Source: Chloroflexi bacterium AL-N1
GTDB taxonomy: Bacteria > Chloroflexota > Chloroflexia > Chloroflexales > Roseiflexaceae
Assembly: GCA_013122435.1 (NCBI GenBank)
Contig: WYDT01000010.1
Span: 62,001-126,000, forward strand
Length of the DNA: 64,000 bases
Direction of reading: 5' to 3'
Positions 41,993-50,655 of this stretch are shown here, in pieces (the first letter of the stretch is position 1; each line of letters begins with the position of its first letter). A program made the translations under genes and the position numbers. The notes below the pieces were generated by a model. The model was not told the DNA's origin, did no database searches, and worked only from the letters and a program-made list of their open reading frames with translations.

Positions 41993-41997
41993 TACTC

Positions 41998-42387
41998 CTA
42001 GTGCTTAATTTCATCCACAAATTTTTCGTATGCCTCGGCACTCATCAAAGCCCCCACACCGGGCGCAACTTTGATCTTGAGCATCCATCCCTCGCCATAT
42101 GGATCGCTGTTCAAAATTTCTGGTTCATCAATCAACTTCTGGTTTATCTCGATAATCTCACCTCCCACTGGCATGTAGAGATCCGATGCAGCTTTGACCG
42201 ACTCGACGGCGCCAAAGGTTGCCTCAGCCTCATAACGGGTGCCATCTTCTGGAAGTTCAACATATACTACATCGCCAAGGGCATCCTGAGCATAGTCGGT
42301 AATGCCAATGACTGCCTCGTCGCCCTCAATCCGAATCCATTCGTGCGATTTGGTATACTGTAGATCGGACGGTGTGTTGAAAGACAT
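41998..42387 (-). CDS. gcvH: Glycine cleavage system H protein
   Basis: Lipoylated shuttle protein that carries the aminomethyl intermediate between P, T and L proteins. 129 residues, with the lipoyl-lysine segment FGAVESVKAASDL (Lys65) and the N-terminal YTKSHEWIRIEGDEAVIGIT. Lipoylation could be supplied by the lipM-like gene at the head of this operon. It is 15 bp downstream of gcvT. Confidence 0.97.
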   Translation of the reverse strand: MSFNTPSDLQYTKSHEWIRIEGDEAVIGITDYAQDALGDVVYVELPEDGTRYEAEATFGAVESVKAASDLYMPVGGEIIEINQKLIDEPEILNSDPYGEGWMLKIKVAPGVGALMSAEAYEKFVDEIKH

Positions 42388-42402
42388 GCTAGACCTCCCT
42401 GT

Positions 42403-43521
42403 TTAAGACTTTTTGTAACGGGTCTGGTAAAACGGTGTTTTGACAACGCGCGCACGTACCGGCTTATTGCGTACGATGATATCGAGTTCACTATCGGTTT
42501 TTGCGAGAGCGATTGGTACAAACCCCAGGCCAAGATTTTTCCCTATCGATGGCGCAGGCATACCAGTAGTAACTGTACCAATTGGCTTGTCATCGATACT
42601 ATGGATGGCGTATTCACCACGTGCAATGCCGCGACCAACCATCTCAAATCCGACTAGCCTGCGTGTAACGCCTTCCTGTTTGATTTTCTGGAGTGCTTCA
42701 CGACCAATAAAATCGCCTTTGTCGAGTTTGACCACCCACCCAAGTTTGGCTTCATAGGGATTGATATCTGCACCGATTTCGTGGCCATAGAGCGCCAGAC
42801 ATGCCTCGAAACGCAGGCTATCGCGTGCGCCAAGGCCACAGGGTTTGATGCCAGCATCGTTTCCCAGTTCGAGCAATCCATCCCAGAGTTGCTCGGCGTA
42901 GCTGTTTTCTGTGAAAAGTTCAAACCCATCCTCGCCGGTATAGCCGGTGCGGGCTATAAGCACCGGAACGTTGGCAAGGACGTTGCCCGATGTAACCGCA
43001 TGGAATGGTAGATTGACCACATTAGCATCGGTGGCCTGTGCAAGAATAGCCTCGGCACTGGGGCCTTGCAACGCGAGCATGGTAAGCTCGGGCGAAATGT
43101 TTTGTAACTCAACATCAAATTGGTTTGTGTGTTCAAGCATCCACTCTATATCTTTAGCCGTGTTCGATGCGTTGACTACAACGAGGTAACGATCCATCAA
43201 ACGGTAGACAAAGATGTCATCAACAATACCGCCGTCAGGTTGGCAGAGGAGCGCATAGGTGGCTTGCCCTGTCTCAAGTGCGGCGATGTCTTGTGTGGTA
43301 ACGTACTGGAGGTAGTTGAGTGCCTCTGGTCCACTGACCTCTACTTCCCCCATATGACTGATGTCAAACAAACCAGCAGCGTTGCGGACAGCCTGATGTT
43401 CATCAACAATACCACTGTATTGGACAGGCATCTCCCAACCGCCGAACTCAACTAATCGTGCTCCCATAGCTGCGTGACGATGATAAAGAGGTGTACGTAA
43501 AAGACTTTCTGGCGCTGTCAT
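42403..43521 (-). CDS. gcvT: Aminomethyltransferase, glycine cleavage T protein
   Basis: Transfers the methylene group from lipoyl-GcvH to tetrahydrofolate and releases ammonia. The start is the ATG giving MTAPESLLRTPLYHRHAAMGARLV, the conserved GcvT N-terminus, with AAAGGAT upstream; the longer frame into the intergenic gap is rejected. FGGWEMPVQYSGI (about 25-37), DISHMGEVEV and the folate-site RTGYTGEDGFELF are visible. 372 residues. A promoter is predicted in the 134-bp gap before it. Confidence 0.96.
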   Translation of the reverse strand: MTAPESLLRTPLYHRHAAMGARLVEFGGWEMPVQYSGIVDEHQAVRNAAGLFDISHMGEVEVSGPEALNYLQYVTTQDIAALETGQATYALLCQPDGGIVDDIFVYRLMDRYLVVVNASNTAKDIEWMLEHTNQFDVELQNISPELTMLALQGPSAEAILAQATDANVVNLPFHAVTSGNVLANVPVLIARTGYTGEDGFELFTENSYAEQLWDGLLELGNDAGIKPCGLGARDSLRFEACLALYGHEIGADINPYEAKLGWVVKLDKGDFIGREALQKIKQEGVTRRLVGFEMVGRGIARGEYAIHSIDDKPIGTVTTGMPAPSIGKNLGLGFVPIALAKTDSELDIIVRNKPVRARVVKTPFYQTRYKKS

Positions 43522-43587
43522 GCTGTCAGATCCTTTAAAATATGTGGTGGCACTTATAATATTCAGATTATGAACGGTAGAGCTGGC

Positions 43588-43615
43588 ATTATACCAACCT
43601 CTGTCAGTGGTGCAA
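43588..43615 (-). promoter_or_regulatory. Internal promoter between lipM-like gene and gcvT
   Basis: On the minus strand TTGCAC and TGG-TATAAT (extended -10) are separated by 16 bp, giving a start about 75 nt before gcvT and bypassing the riboswitch. Confidence 0.55.
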
Positions 43616-43655
43616 ATAGTCATAAGTTACAAATACGTCATCAGATGTGCACTAG

Positions 43656-44450
43656 TCATCGTGCTGAAGTCCATGACGTATGGGCATAACGTGACTGCCG
43701 TAACTCATTGACTAGCGCCTGTTCTACCGCTGTCCATGTGCCGGGTTCAAAACAAATTCCCCAGTTTGCCTCAAATCCGGTCATAAGTGCCGCTGCAACC
43801 TGATCAAAAGAGTGTCGATGGTTCGTGACTTCACATAATGTTGTCATCTGCGTACCAAGCTGTGATGGTGGTTGAACAAAAAGCATCGTTAAACGATCTA
43901 TCTGCATTGTGAAAGGAATTGCACCATGTTGCATGAGCGCACCATTACGCCGTGCCTGGGCACTCCCAACCAGTTTACGCCCATCAACCGTTAATTCATA
44001 ACTCGCTGGTGCATCAAAACATGCCGCAGAGCCATGTGACCTTTTACGCTTTGCAGGTGTTAGATCAACGGCTGCCTCAAGATTTTTTAGTCCTCGCTGG
44101 AGTGCCAGACTGATATGTCGATAGGTTTCGAGAATAGATTGGTGTTCGTTGAACAACGGATGATTAACATTGACGACTATCGTGTAGGTAAGCTCATCAG
44201 CGTGGAGAAGCGCGCGACCACCGGATGGACGCCGTACCACATCAATCTGTTGTGCGGCACACACATCCTGTGCGATATCATTGCTACGTTGGAAACGCCC
44301 AATCGAGAGACATGCGGGCTGCCATCGATACAGTCTTAGGGTTGGTGGTATAGCTCCGGTAGCGTGAGAGATGAGGAGCGCCTCGTCGCGGGCCATATTG
44401 GTTGCGCCATCGGCTGGTGGATCGATGAGCAAGCGCCAGGCGTTGTTCAT
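43656..44450 (-). CDS. lipM: Octanoyltransferase LipM-like / lipoate-protein ligase A family
   Basis: Supplies the octanoyl or lipoyl group to GcvH. The 264-residue BPL_LplA_LipB fold has RRPSGGRALLHADELTY (about 73-89), the LipM-type cysteine in SAACFDAPASYEL (Cys144) and the conserved lysine in DGRKLVGSAQARR (Lys159). Cys together with Lys favours LipM (acyl-carrier octanoyltransferase) over a plain ligase. It is the first gene after the glycine riboswitch, so lipoate attachment and glycine cleavage are controlled together. Confidence 0.83.
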   Translation of the reverse strand: MNNAWRLLIDPPADGATNMARDEALLISHATGAIPPTLRLYRWQPACLSIGRFQRSNDIAQDVCAAQQIDVVRRPSGGRALLHADELTYTIVVNVNHPLFNEHQSILETYRHISLALQRGLKNLEAAVDLTPAKRKRSHGSAACFDAPASYELTVDGRKLVGSAQARRNGALMQHGAIPFTMQIDRLTMLFVQPPSQLGTQMTTLCEVTNHRHSFDQVAAALMTGFEANWGICFEPGTWTAVEQALVNELRQSRYAHTSWTSAR

Positions 44451-44492
44451 GTGTGCAGTCTCCCATATAAGCCTGTTCAGGAAAGCAATACC

Positions 44493-44524
44493 AAAACAAA
44501 AAGACAGCTTCTAATGAAGCTGCC
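44493..44524 (-). terminator. Intrinsic terminator of the glycine riboswitch
   Basis: On the minus strand CAGCTTC and GAAGCTG arms around a short loop are followed by TCTTTTTGTTTTGG, directly after the second aptamer and 43 bp before the lipM-like gene. It is the expression platform. Confidence 0.88.
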
Positions 44525-44528
44525 GTAT

Positions 44529-44760
44529 CTCTGTCCTATAACCTGAGAGATTCCTCACTGTAGTGAGTTACTCCGTCGGTGCCTAACCTAAAATGCCAGG
44601 AAGCATTGGTAGTTTAAGCTCTCCAGAGTGTCGTCAGGATGCAGTCCATGGGCCTGAGAGTTTCGCAACGGGATGGCGCCCCTTGCTTGCTCCTTCGGCG
44701 ATTGGATCGGGCCTCATGTGATGTGTTTCAACAGAGGCATTGTGTCCAATACTCTCCCAC
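44529..44760 (-). ncRNA. Tandem glycine riboswitch
   Basis: Read on the minus strand, two glycine aptamers occur in series. Aptamer 1 contains GGGAGAG, CGCCGAAGGAGCAA and ACTCTCAGGCC; aptamer 2 contains GGAGAG, GCACCGACGGAGTAA, TCTCTCAGGTT and GGACAGAG, the hallmark conserved segments. A short linker joins them. The terminator follows at once, so glycine binding most likely prevents termination and switches on the lipM-gcv operon, as known for gcvT riboswitches. Confidence 0.95.
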
Positions 44761-44788
44761 ACCCTTCATTCGACGATGTCTTTTTTTC

Positions 44789-44794
44789 AGTATA
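44789..44794 (-). promoter_or_regulatory. -10 element of the gcv riboswitch transcript
   Basis: TATACT on the minus strand about 30 bp upstream of the first aptamer, overlapping the gap after the radical SAM-like gene; the -35 is not clear. Confidence 0.4.
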
Positions 44795-44802
44795 ACACAT
44801 TC

Positions 44803-45792
44803 TCAACGTTTGAAAATAGATGTTCGAATACTAAGTTTTTCACTACATGTCGTACACTGGCCATTTTCGAGCCCGACAATCCGGCTTCTTTTTTCATTGC
44901 GCTCAATGACTACTGTACCACAAGAGGGACACAGAGTGTTTTGGTTTGGATCGCCGCTATAAATGAACTTGAGCCCGGCTTCGTGGCCAAGCTTACGTGC
45001 ACGTACAACTGATGCAGTTGCTGCTGCGCCATTGTCACCGGGCAAGACATGCCAGGCTGTCTGTGGCCCAAGGGTACTACAAATCCAGTGTGACATAGCC
45101 TTCAGTTGCTCGTCTGTATCATTGATCTGGGGATGTAGTTGAGTTGTTACTTCAATGTGACAGTTCCAGCGCTGATATGCGTGGGCGGTGGTCTTGAGAA
45201 TATCACGCCAATTGGTAATGCCTGCAAGTTGGTGGTAAGCACCATCCTCAAAAGCCCGCAAATCGAGGTTCATAATATCCAGGTAATGGCCAATTTCGTC
45301 GAGTGCTGAAATGGTGAGATAGCCCGAGGTCACGATAGCGGTAAACCGACTGCTAGCACGACTGAGTTTGAGCAATTCAAGTACATATTCGTGTGAAACA
45401 GAAGGATCGCTATACTTCCACACCACACCGCGACAGAGTTGCTCAAGCGCAAATTGTGCTGCCCGGTCGGGGTCAAGCCGTCGGTTTTTACGATCATCGG
45501 TAGGAATCTGGCCATAGGGTCCACGTTGCTGATCAACCGGGAAGGCATAGCCCCAGCCACCAATGGCAAGGATCGGGGCGTTCGGAAAGGCGTGCCAGAT
45601 GCGATGGTCTTCGATAGGGCTGACCTGGGCTGCACTGATCATGCCATCGTTCAAAATAGTAATGCCCTGCCCATTGCCGGTTCGTACCAGACAACGCCCG
45701 ATATCGCCATCAGCTAATTGGCACCCCCACTGGCAAACATCACAGCGCCAGGTTCCGTTGGTTACATGTTCGGTAAGTTCGGTACAACGCAT
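44803..45792 (-). CDS. AmmeMemoRadiSam-type radical SAM homologue lacking the cluster cysteines
   Basis: A 329-residue protein aligned by eye along its length to the PflA-like radical SAM enzymes of the AMMECR1/Memo system: the N-terminal Cys set (C17, C20, C24, C34), SPIEDHRIWHAFPNAPILAIG, the GIVW.Y.DP..S.EY segment, VTSGYLT, LDIMNLDLRAF, HIEVTTQLHPQIND, and the C-terminal zinc ribbon CPSC (288-291) ... CTTC (313-316). Where the family has GCNLRCxFCQN for the 4Fe-4S cluster it has GGWGYAFPVDQQ (78-89), so classical radical chemistry is not expected. AGGAGC precedes the ATG. It lies just upstream of the glycine riboswitch and is divergent from lepB. Confidence 0.8.
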   Translation of the reverse strand: MRCTELTEHVTNGTWRCDVCQWGCQLADGDIGRCLVRTGNGQGITILNDGMISAAQVSPIEDHRIWHAFPNAPILAIGGWGYAFPVDQQRGPYGQIPTDDRKNRRLDPDRAAQFALEQLCRGVVWKYSDPSVSHEYVLELLKLSRASSRFTAIVTSGYLTISALDEIGHYLDIMNLDLRAFEDGAYHQLAGITNWRDILKTTAHAYQRWNCHIEVTTQLHPQINDTDEQLKAMSHWICSTLGPQTAWHVLPGDNGAAATASVVRARKLGHEAGLKFIYSGDPNQNTLCPSCGTVVIERNEKRSRIVGLENGQCTTCSEKLSIRTSIFKR

Positions 45793-45804
45793 AGATGCTC
45801 CTGC

Positions 45805-45833
45805 TAGCGTTCTCTACTGCGATAGAGTATAAT
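45805..45833 (+). promoter_or_regulatory. Promoter of lepB copy 1
   Basis: TATAAT 56 bp upstream of the ATG inside a 29-bp block (TAGCGTTCTCTAC-GCGATAGAGTATAAT) that is repeated with one mismatch before the second lepB. On the minus strand the same TATAAT reads ATTATAC, so it may overlap the divergent promoter. Confidence 0.6.
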
Positions 45834-45889
45834 GGTCGCGAGATAGATGTCAAGTATAAGTATAAAATAATGCATAGGCTTAATAGATT

Positions 45890-46642
45890 ATGGATGAGAC
45901 GCCACTTCGTCGTCGCATTGGTTTGAAAGACGTATCACATACATCTATAGACGATGCTCCCCCTATAGCACGTACTCCTGAGGTAGCTGAACCCCACCGT
46001 GAACGCACCGGTACCACCGTTCGCAGCATCGTGCGTGAATTGCTCGAGACGGCGATCTTTGTGTTGTTGGTCTTCCTGATCGTACGTGGTGTGGTACAGA
46101 ACTTTAAGATTGAAGGGCAAAGTATGGAGCCAACGCTCCATACTGAACAATATATCCTTGTCAACAAGATAACCTATTTTCATATTGACCTGAATGCTCC
46201 CCTGCGTTTGTTGCCGGGCCGCGAGAATCTGGAGCCCAACATTCAATATCCGTTTGGTAGTCCACAACGAGGGGATGTTATTGTGTTTGAATACCCGCGT
46301 GATGTGAGTAAGGACTACATCAAACGTGTCATTGCCTTGCCAGGCGAGACCGTACAAGTCCGTGATGGTCGGGTATACGTGGAAGGTGAACAGATCGATG
46401 AGCCATACTTGCAGGGTATTCAGACTACCTGTCGACCAAGTGATGGATGTGGGAACGATAATACCATCACTGTTCCGGAGAACACCATTTTTGTTATGGG
46501 GGATAACCGCTCCAACAGTAGCGACTCGCGAGAGTGGGATGCTTTACCCTATGATCGTGTGATTGGGAAAGCCTGGGTCTCGTACTGGCCACGTGACTAC
46601 TGGGATGTTATCGATCACCCGGCCTACGCAATAGATCAGTAG
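45890..46642 (+). CDS. lepB: Signal peptidase I, tandem copy 1
   Basis: Cleaves signal peptides of exported proteins at the outer face of the membrane. The 250-residue protein has a charged N-terminus, one membrane segment (about residues 52-68), the catalytic Ser in GQSMEPTL (Ser78), the catalytic Lys in DYIKRVIALPGE (Lys145) and the box E segment MGDNRSNSSDSREWDAL. The next gene is a close paralogue with the same catalytic residues. Secreted proteins such as PhoX and the LppX-like pair are plausible clients. Confidence 0.96.
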   Translation: MDETPLRRRIGLKDVSHTSIDDAPPIARTPEVAEPHRERTGTTVRSIVRELLETAIFVLLVFLIVRGVVQNFKIEGQSMEPTLHTEQYILVNKITYFHIDLNAPLRLLPGRENLEPNIQYPFGSPQRGDVIVFEYPRDVSKDYIKRVIALPGETVQVRDGRVYVEGEQIDEPYLQGIQTTCRPSDGCGNDNTITVPENTIFVMGDNRSNSSDSREWDALPYDRVIGKAWVSYWPRDYWDVIDHPAYAIDQ

Positions 46643-46752
46643 GCTGTATTTATTATAGTGCTGTCTGCTCAGTATCGTCAAGAGCGCTAGACCTGGATGC
46701 TCCATGGAGTGAAATTGACAGTATGATGATAGTATTGAGCCCCTTTTTTCCT

Positions 46753-46781
46753 AGCGTTCTCTACGGCGATAGAGTATAATG
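46753..46781 (+). promoter_or_regulatory. Promoter of lepB copy 2
   Basis: The same 29-bp block as before copy 1, with one base changed, ending in TATAAT at 46776-46781, 49 bp before the ATG. Confidence 0.6.
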
Positions 46782-46830
46782 ACTTCAAGATTAATGTCAA
46801 ATATACGTAATACACAGGCTTACATAGATT

Positions 46831-47583
46831 ATGGATGAGACGCCACTCCGTCATCGCATTGGGTTAGATGATGCATCGCAAACATCTTCAGACACTGTCC
46901 CGCCCATGATACGATCAACGAATGATCCTGAACCCTACCGTAAGCGTAGTGGTCCCACTGTTCGTGGGATCGTGCGTGAACTGCTCGAGACGGCGATCTT
47001 TGTGTTGTTGGTCTTCTTGCTTGTGCGTGGTGTGGTACAGAATTTTAAGATTGAGGGGCAAAGTATGGAGCCAACGCTCCATACTGAACAATATATCCTT
47101 GTCAACAAGATAACCTATCTTCATTTTGACCTGAATATGCTCCAACGTATCATATCAGGAGATGAAGCCCTGGAACCCAATATTGTGTACCCGTTTGGCC
47201 GTCCGCAGCGGGGAGATATCATTGTGTTTGAATACCCGCGTGATGTGAGTAAGGACTACATCAAACGCGTCATTGCCTTACCCGGTGAACGAGTCCAGAT
47301 CCGTGATAGACAGGTGTATGTGAACGATATCCTGCTCGATGAACCCTACCTGCAAGGCATGCAGACCTTTTGTGGTCCAAATGATGCCTGTAGCAGTGAG
47401 CAAAGTGTGATTGTCCCGGAAGACACCATCTTTGTTCTGGGCGACAATCGTGATTTCAGCAGTGACTCGCGAGAATGGGATGCTTTATCCTATGACCGTG
47501 TGATTGGAAAAGCCTGGGTCTCGTACTGGCCACGTGACTACTGGGGTATCGTTGACCATTCGACATATGCAGCAGATCAGTAG
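46831..47583 (+). CDS. lepB: Signal peptidase I, tandem copy 2
   Basis: Also 250 residues, with Ser78 and Lys145 at the same positions. The membrane segment and the catalytic core are nearly identical to copy 1 at the DNA level, whereas the N-terminal ~40 residues and the substrate-facing region after about residue 100 (MLQRIISGDEAL, FCGPNDACSSEQ) differ. This suggests relaxed or changed substrate preference with the core kept alike by selection or gene conversion. Confidence 0.96.
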   Translation: MDETPLRHRIGLDDASQTSSDTVPPMIRSTNDPEPYRKRSGPTVRGIVRELLETAIFVLLVFLLVRGVVQNFKIEGQSMEPTLHTEQYILVNKITYLHFDLNMLQRIISGDEALEPNIVYPFGRPQRGDIIVFEYPRDVSKDYIKRVIALPGERVQIRDRQVYVNDILLDEPYLQGMQTFCGPNDACSSEQSVIVPEDTIFVLGDNRDFSSDSREWDALSYDRVIGKAWVSYWPRDYWGIVDHSTYAADQ

Positions 47584-47627
47584 TATCAGATAGCCGTTCT
47601 ATCACCTTGGATATTGTGAATAAAGCT

Positions 47628-47670
47628 AAGACACAGTTGCACAAAATAGCAATGTATCTGTGTCTTTTGT
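47628..47670 (+). terminator. Terminator of lepB copy 2
   Basis: AGACACAG / CTGTGTCT stem with a second inner TTGC/GCAA pairing, followed by TTTTGT. Confidence 0.75.
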
Positions 47671-47687
47671 AATTTTGTGTGTGTCAT

Positions 47688-48848
47688 ATGCATATTGCAA
47701 TTAATGCCCATCTCTTAGCCCATACCAACAGTTTTCGGTGTGCCGGAGTTTCCAATTATACCGAAGCACTGTTACATCATCTGGGCCAGATTGATACTGA
47801 CAATCGCTACACGATCTATACAACACGTGGCCTTGATGCGACAGCGTTGGGTTTACCACCTAACTTCCAGGTGCGACCCAGCCGTTTGCCAACCATTAAC
47901 CCGCGTATCCGTATTCCGTGGGAGCAGTTGGCCGCGCCCCCGCTGTTACGGCTGAATGGGACACACGTCTTTCACGGTGTGCTGAATGTAGCACCGCTCT
48001 TTTGTCCGGTTCCCAGCGTCATTACCATACACGATCTCTCTATCTTTAGTTTTCCTCAGACCTTTCGTTGTCACAATCGCATGTATCTCACATGGTCCAC
48101 TCGTGCATCCGCGCGTCGGGCAGCACGCATTCTCACGGTTTCAGAATACACCAAACAAGAGGTTGTACGTCTGCTCTGTATTCCACCTGAGCGCGTGGTT
48201 GTGACCCACAATGCGTGTGACCAACGGTTTGCGCCACCTTCGCCTGATGATCTGGCAGTGTTTCGCCAGCATCATGTGTTACCGAAGCAGTTTATTTTAT
48301 ATGTAGGAACACTGGAGCCACGCAAAAATATTCCTACATTATTAGAGGCGTATGCACAGATTGCTGCCTATACGGATGCTCCACTGATCATTGGCGGCGG
48401 CAAGGGATGGATGTATGACCCCATCTTTGCGAAGGCCCAGTCACTCGGTCTAGCGGATCGTATTCACTTCATTGGTTTTATCCCCAGTGAGGATTTGCCG
48501 CTTTGGTATGCAGCAGCTACGGTGTTTGCCTTCCCCTCGCTCTTCGAGGGCTTTGGCATGCCGATTCTAGAGGCTATGGCTTGTGGTACACCAATAGTGA
48601 CAACTAGCAGTAGCAGCCTTCCCGAAGTGGCGGGAGATGCAGGGTTGATTGTGCCACCAACAGATGCCGAGGCGTTAGGTCATGCACTCCTACAAGTGCT
48701 CAAAAACCCAACCTTACATGAAGATCTCCGGACACGTGGATTGCGCCAGGCCCAGCGTTTCTCGTGGCACGAGACGGCTGAACGAACGCTGCAGGCGTAT
48801 CACGATGCAGCTGTCCAGACGACAGCCGTGGGTGTTTCAACACGATGA
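47688..48848 (+). CDS. Family 4 glycosyltransferase
   Basis: A GT-B enzyme of 386 residues. The N-terminal Rossmann part starts IAINAHLLAH and the C-terminal donor domain shows FILYVGTLEPRKNIPTLLEAYAQI (about 202-225), FIGFIPSEDLPLWYAAA and the E-x7-E donor motif LFEGFGMPILEAMACGTPIV (about 284-303). These bind nucleotide sugars, often GDP-mannose. Retaining transfer to a lipid-linked glycan is likely. The ATG at 47688 is preferred, although no ribosome binding site is visible. Confidence 0.88.
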   Translation: MHIAINAHLLAHTNSFRCAGVSNYTEALLHHLGQIDTDNRYTIYTTRGLDATALGLPPNFQVRPSRLPTINPRIRIPWEQLAAPPLLRLNGTHVFHGVLNVAPLFCPVPSVITIHDLSIFSFPQTFRCHNRMYLTWSTRASARRAARILTVSEYTKQEVVRLLCIPPERVVVTHNACDQRFAPPSPDDLAVFRQHHVLPKQFILYVGTLEPRKNIPTLLEAYAQIAAYTDAPLIIGGGKGWMYDPIFAKAQSLGLADRIHFIGFIPSEDLPLWYAAATVFAFPSLFEGFGMPILEAMACGTPIVTTSSSSLPEVAGDAGLIVPPTDAEALGHALLQVLKNPTLHEDLRTRGLRQAQRFSWHETAERTLQAYHDAAVQTTAVGVSTR

Positions 48849-48897
48849 TTGTGTGGTTTGTATCACAAAATTGCATAGTTCTCGTGGTCGTTTCCGG

Positions 48898-48925
48898 TTG
48901 ACAGTGCCTTTGCGTAAGGTATAAT
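48898..48925 (+). promoter_or_regulatory. Promoter of tatA
   Basis: Perfect TTGACA and perfect TATAAT separated by 16 bp; predicted leader about 90 nt. The best consensus promoter in the window. Confidence 0.82.
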
Positions 48926-49022
48926 GAGATAGGAATGTTAGACTTGTTTTGCGTTTTATTTGTATATTGATGCATATATTTCAAGCAAACGCTTGTGGAA
49001 GCTACCCAGAAGGAGCACTAAG

Positions 49023-49217
49023 ATGCCCATAGGTATACCTGAACTGCTGATTATTCTTCTGATTTTGATCATGTTGTTTGGCGCCACTCGTTTAAAGGGT
49101 ATTGGCGGGGCGCTTGGTGGCAGTATTCGTGAGTTCAAGACAGCTGTTCGCGATGAGAAGGAAGAAGCTGCTGAACTGATCGAAAAGAACGAGCAAAGCG
49201 ATAAGCAGAAAGCTTAA
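49023..49217 (+). CDS. tatA: Sec-independent translocase subunit TatA/E
   Basis: Forms the channel-like part of the twin-arginine pathway. The 64-residue protein has a membrane helix (about residues 5-20, PELLIILLILIMLFG), the FGATRLKGIGGALGGSIREFK hinge and amphipathic helix, and an acidic tail. AGAAGGAG precedes the ATG. PhoX in this window has a Tat signal and is a plausible client. tatC is not nearby. Confidence 0.92.
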   Translation: MPIGIPELLIILLILIMLFGATRLKGIGGALGGSIREFKTAVRDEKEEAAELIEKNEQSDKQKA

Positions 49218-49316
49218 ACTAAGCAGCTAATCTTTTGCTATAGTATTTTGGGGGCGCAGGTCCAGGTGATCTAGCGCCCATTGTTATGTTGGAAATAATG
49301 TTTGGATGAAAGCTTT

Positions 49317-50618
49317 ATGGCTGGTGAATTTTACGACCGCGCTCGTATCTATGTGAAAGCGGGTAAGGGTGGCGACGGCATGGCGACGTTTCGCCGTGAA
49401 AAACATGTCCCACGTGGTGGCCCCGATGGCGGTGACGGGGGACGTGGTGGACATGTGTATATCGTTGCTGATCAGGGGCTCAACACACTGTTGCCGTTTC
49501 AGTATCAGCGGCGCTTTATTGCCGATCAAGGCGGGAACGGTGGCCGATCGCGCAGGCATGGAAAAAATGGTCAGGATCTCTTTATCAAGGTTCCTCCGGG
49601 GACGGTAGTTCGTGTTGAGATCGAAAGTGAACAATACGAGATCGATCTTGATTCGCCAAAGATGCAATTGCGTGCAGCACGTGGTGGCAAAGGTGGTCTC
49701 GGCAATACACATTTTGTGTCATCAACCTATCAGGTGCCACGTATTGCTGAGTTGGGTGAGCCAGGTGAAGAGTTCGAACTGGATCTTGAGTTAAAAGTTT
49801 TGGCCGATGTTGGTTTGTTGGGCTTCCCCAATGCGGGTAAGTCAACCTTACTTTCGATTATCAGCGCGGCGCAGCCCAAGGTTGCCCCCTATCCATTTAC
49901 GACTCTACAGCCAAATCTGGGAGTAGTAGAGGTAGGACATTCCTCCTTTGTGGTGGCGGACATTCCCGGTTTGATAGAAGGCGCCCACCGTGGTGTCGGG
50001 CTCGGGTTCGACTTTCTTCGGCACATCGAGCGCACCCGGTTGTTGATCCACATGGTCGATGCAGCGGGTATCGATGCGCGTGATCCTGTCGACGATTATA
50101 TGCAAATCCTGGAAGAGATGGAACAATATCAGCCGGGCTTGTTGCAGCGTCCGCGTATTGTTGCGCTCAATAAAGTTGATCTGCCAGAAGCACAGGAGCA
50201 GATTGAGCGTTTGCGCGAGCACATCCAATTGCCCTCGCAGGATATCTTTGTTATTTCAGCAGCCACCCGTGAAGGGATCGATGCTTTGATACAACGTGTC
50301 GCTGCCCAACTCGCCGAAATGCCTGCCCCTGTACGGGCTCCTCGCGAAGAGACCTTTGATTGGCCACTTCCCGAAGTTGATCCAAATATGTTTACGGTTG
50401 AGGCAGAGGGTAATGGCTGGCGGGTGCGTGGTAAGCGCATTCAGACCCTCATTTCCAAGACAAACTTTAGCCAGGCAGAGTCGCTTATGCGCATTCAACG
50501 AGTCTTGGACGCTAGTGGGATCAGCAAAGCACTCCTGGCTGCTGGTGTAGAGGAAGGTGATACGATCTATATTGGCGATGCAGAACTTGTATGGTCGGAT
50601 GAGGAAGTGCTTGAGTAA
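49317..50618 (+). CDS. obgE: GTPase Obg/CgtA
   Basis: Essential ribosome-associated GTPase. The Obg N-terminal glycine-rich domain begins [21 protein letters not shown], the G domain contains [11 protein letters not shown] (about 164-174), DIPGLIEGA and NKVDLPE, and the C-terminal OCT domain is present (after about residue 345). 433 residues. An in-frame TTG five codons earlier is possible, but the ATG fits family starts. The LysK-like gene follows 37 bp later. Confidence 0.96.
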   Translation: MAGEFYDRARIYVKAGKGGDGMATFRREKHVPRGGPDGGDGGRGGHVYIVADQGLNTLLPFQYQRRFIADQGGNGGRSRRHGKNGQDLFIKVPPGTVVRVEIESEQYEIDLDSPKMQLRAARGGKGGLGNTHFVSSTYQVPRIAELGEPGEEFELDLELKVLADVGLLGFPNAGKSTLLSIISAAQPKVAPYPFTTLQPNLGVVEVGHSSFVVADIPGLIEGAHRGVGLGFDFLRHIERTRLLIHMVDAAGIDARDPVDDYMQILEEMEQYQPGLLQRPRIVALNKVDLPEAQEQIERLREHIQLPSQDIFVISAATREGIDALIQRVAAQLAEMPAPVRAPREETFDWPLPEVDPNMFTVEAEGNGWRVRGKRIQTLISKTNFSQAESLMRIQRVLDASGISKALLAAGVEEGDTIYIGDAELVWSDEEVLE

Positions 50619-50655
50619 TTGCATTGAGCAGCAACGTGTGAGGACGAATTAGTCA

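Noticed and set aside
49249..49281. GGGCGC/GCGCCC hairpin after tatA as a terminator
   Set aside because: No U tract follows, and obgE starts shortly after; it may be a chance stem or leader structure.
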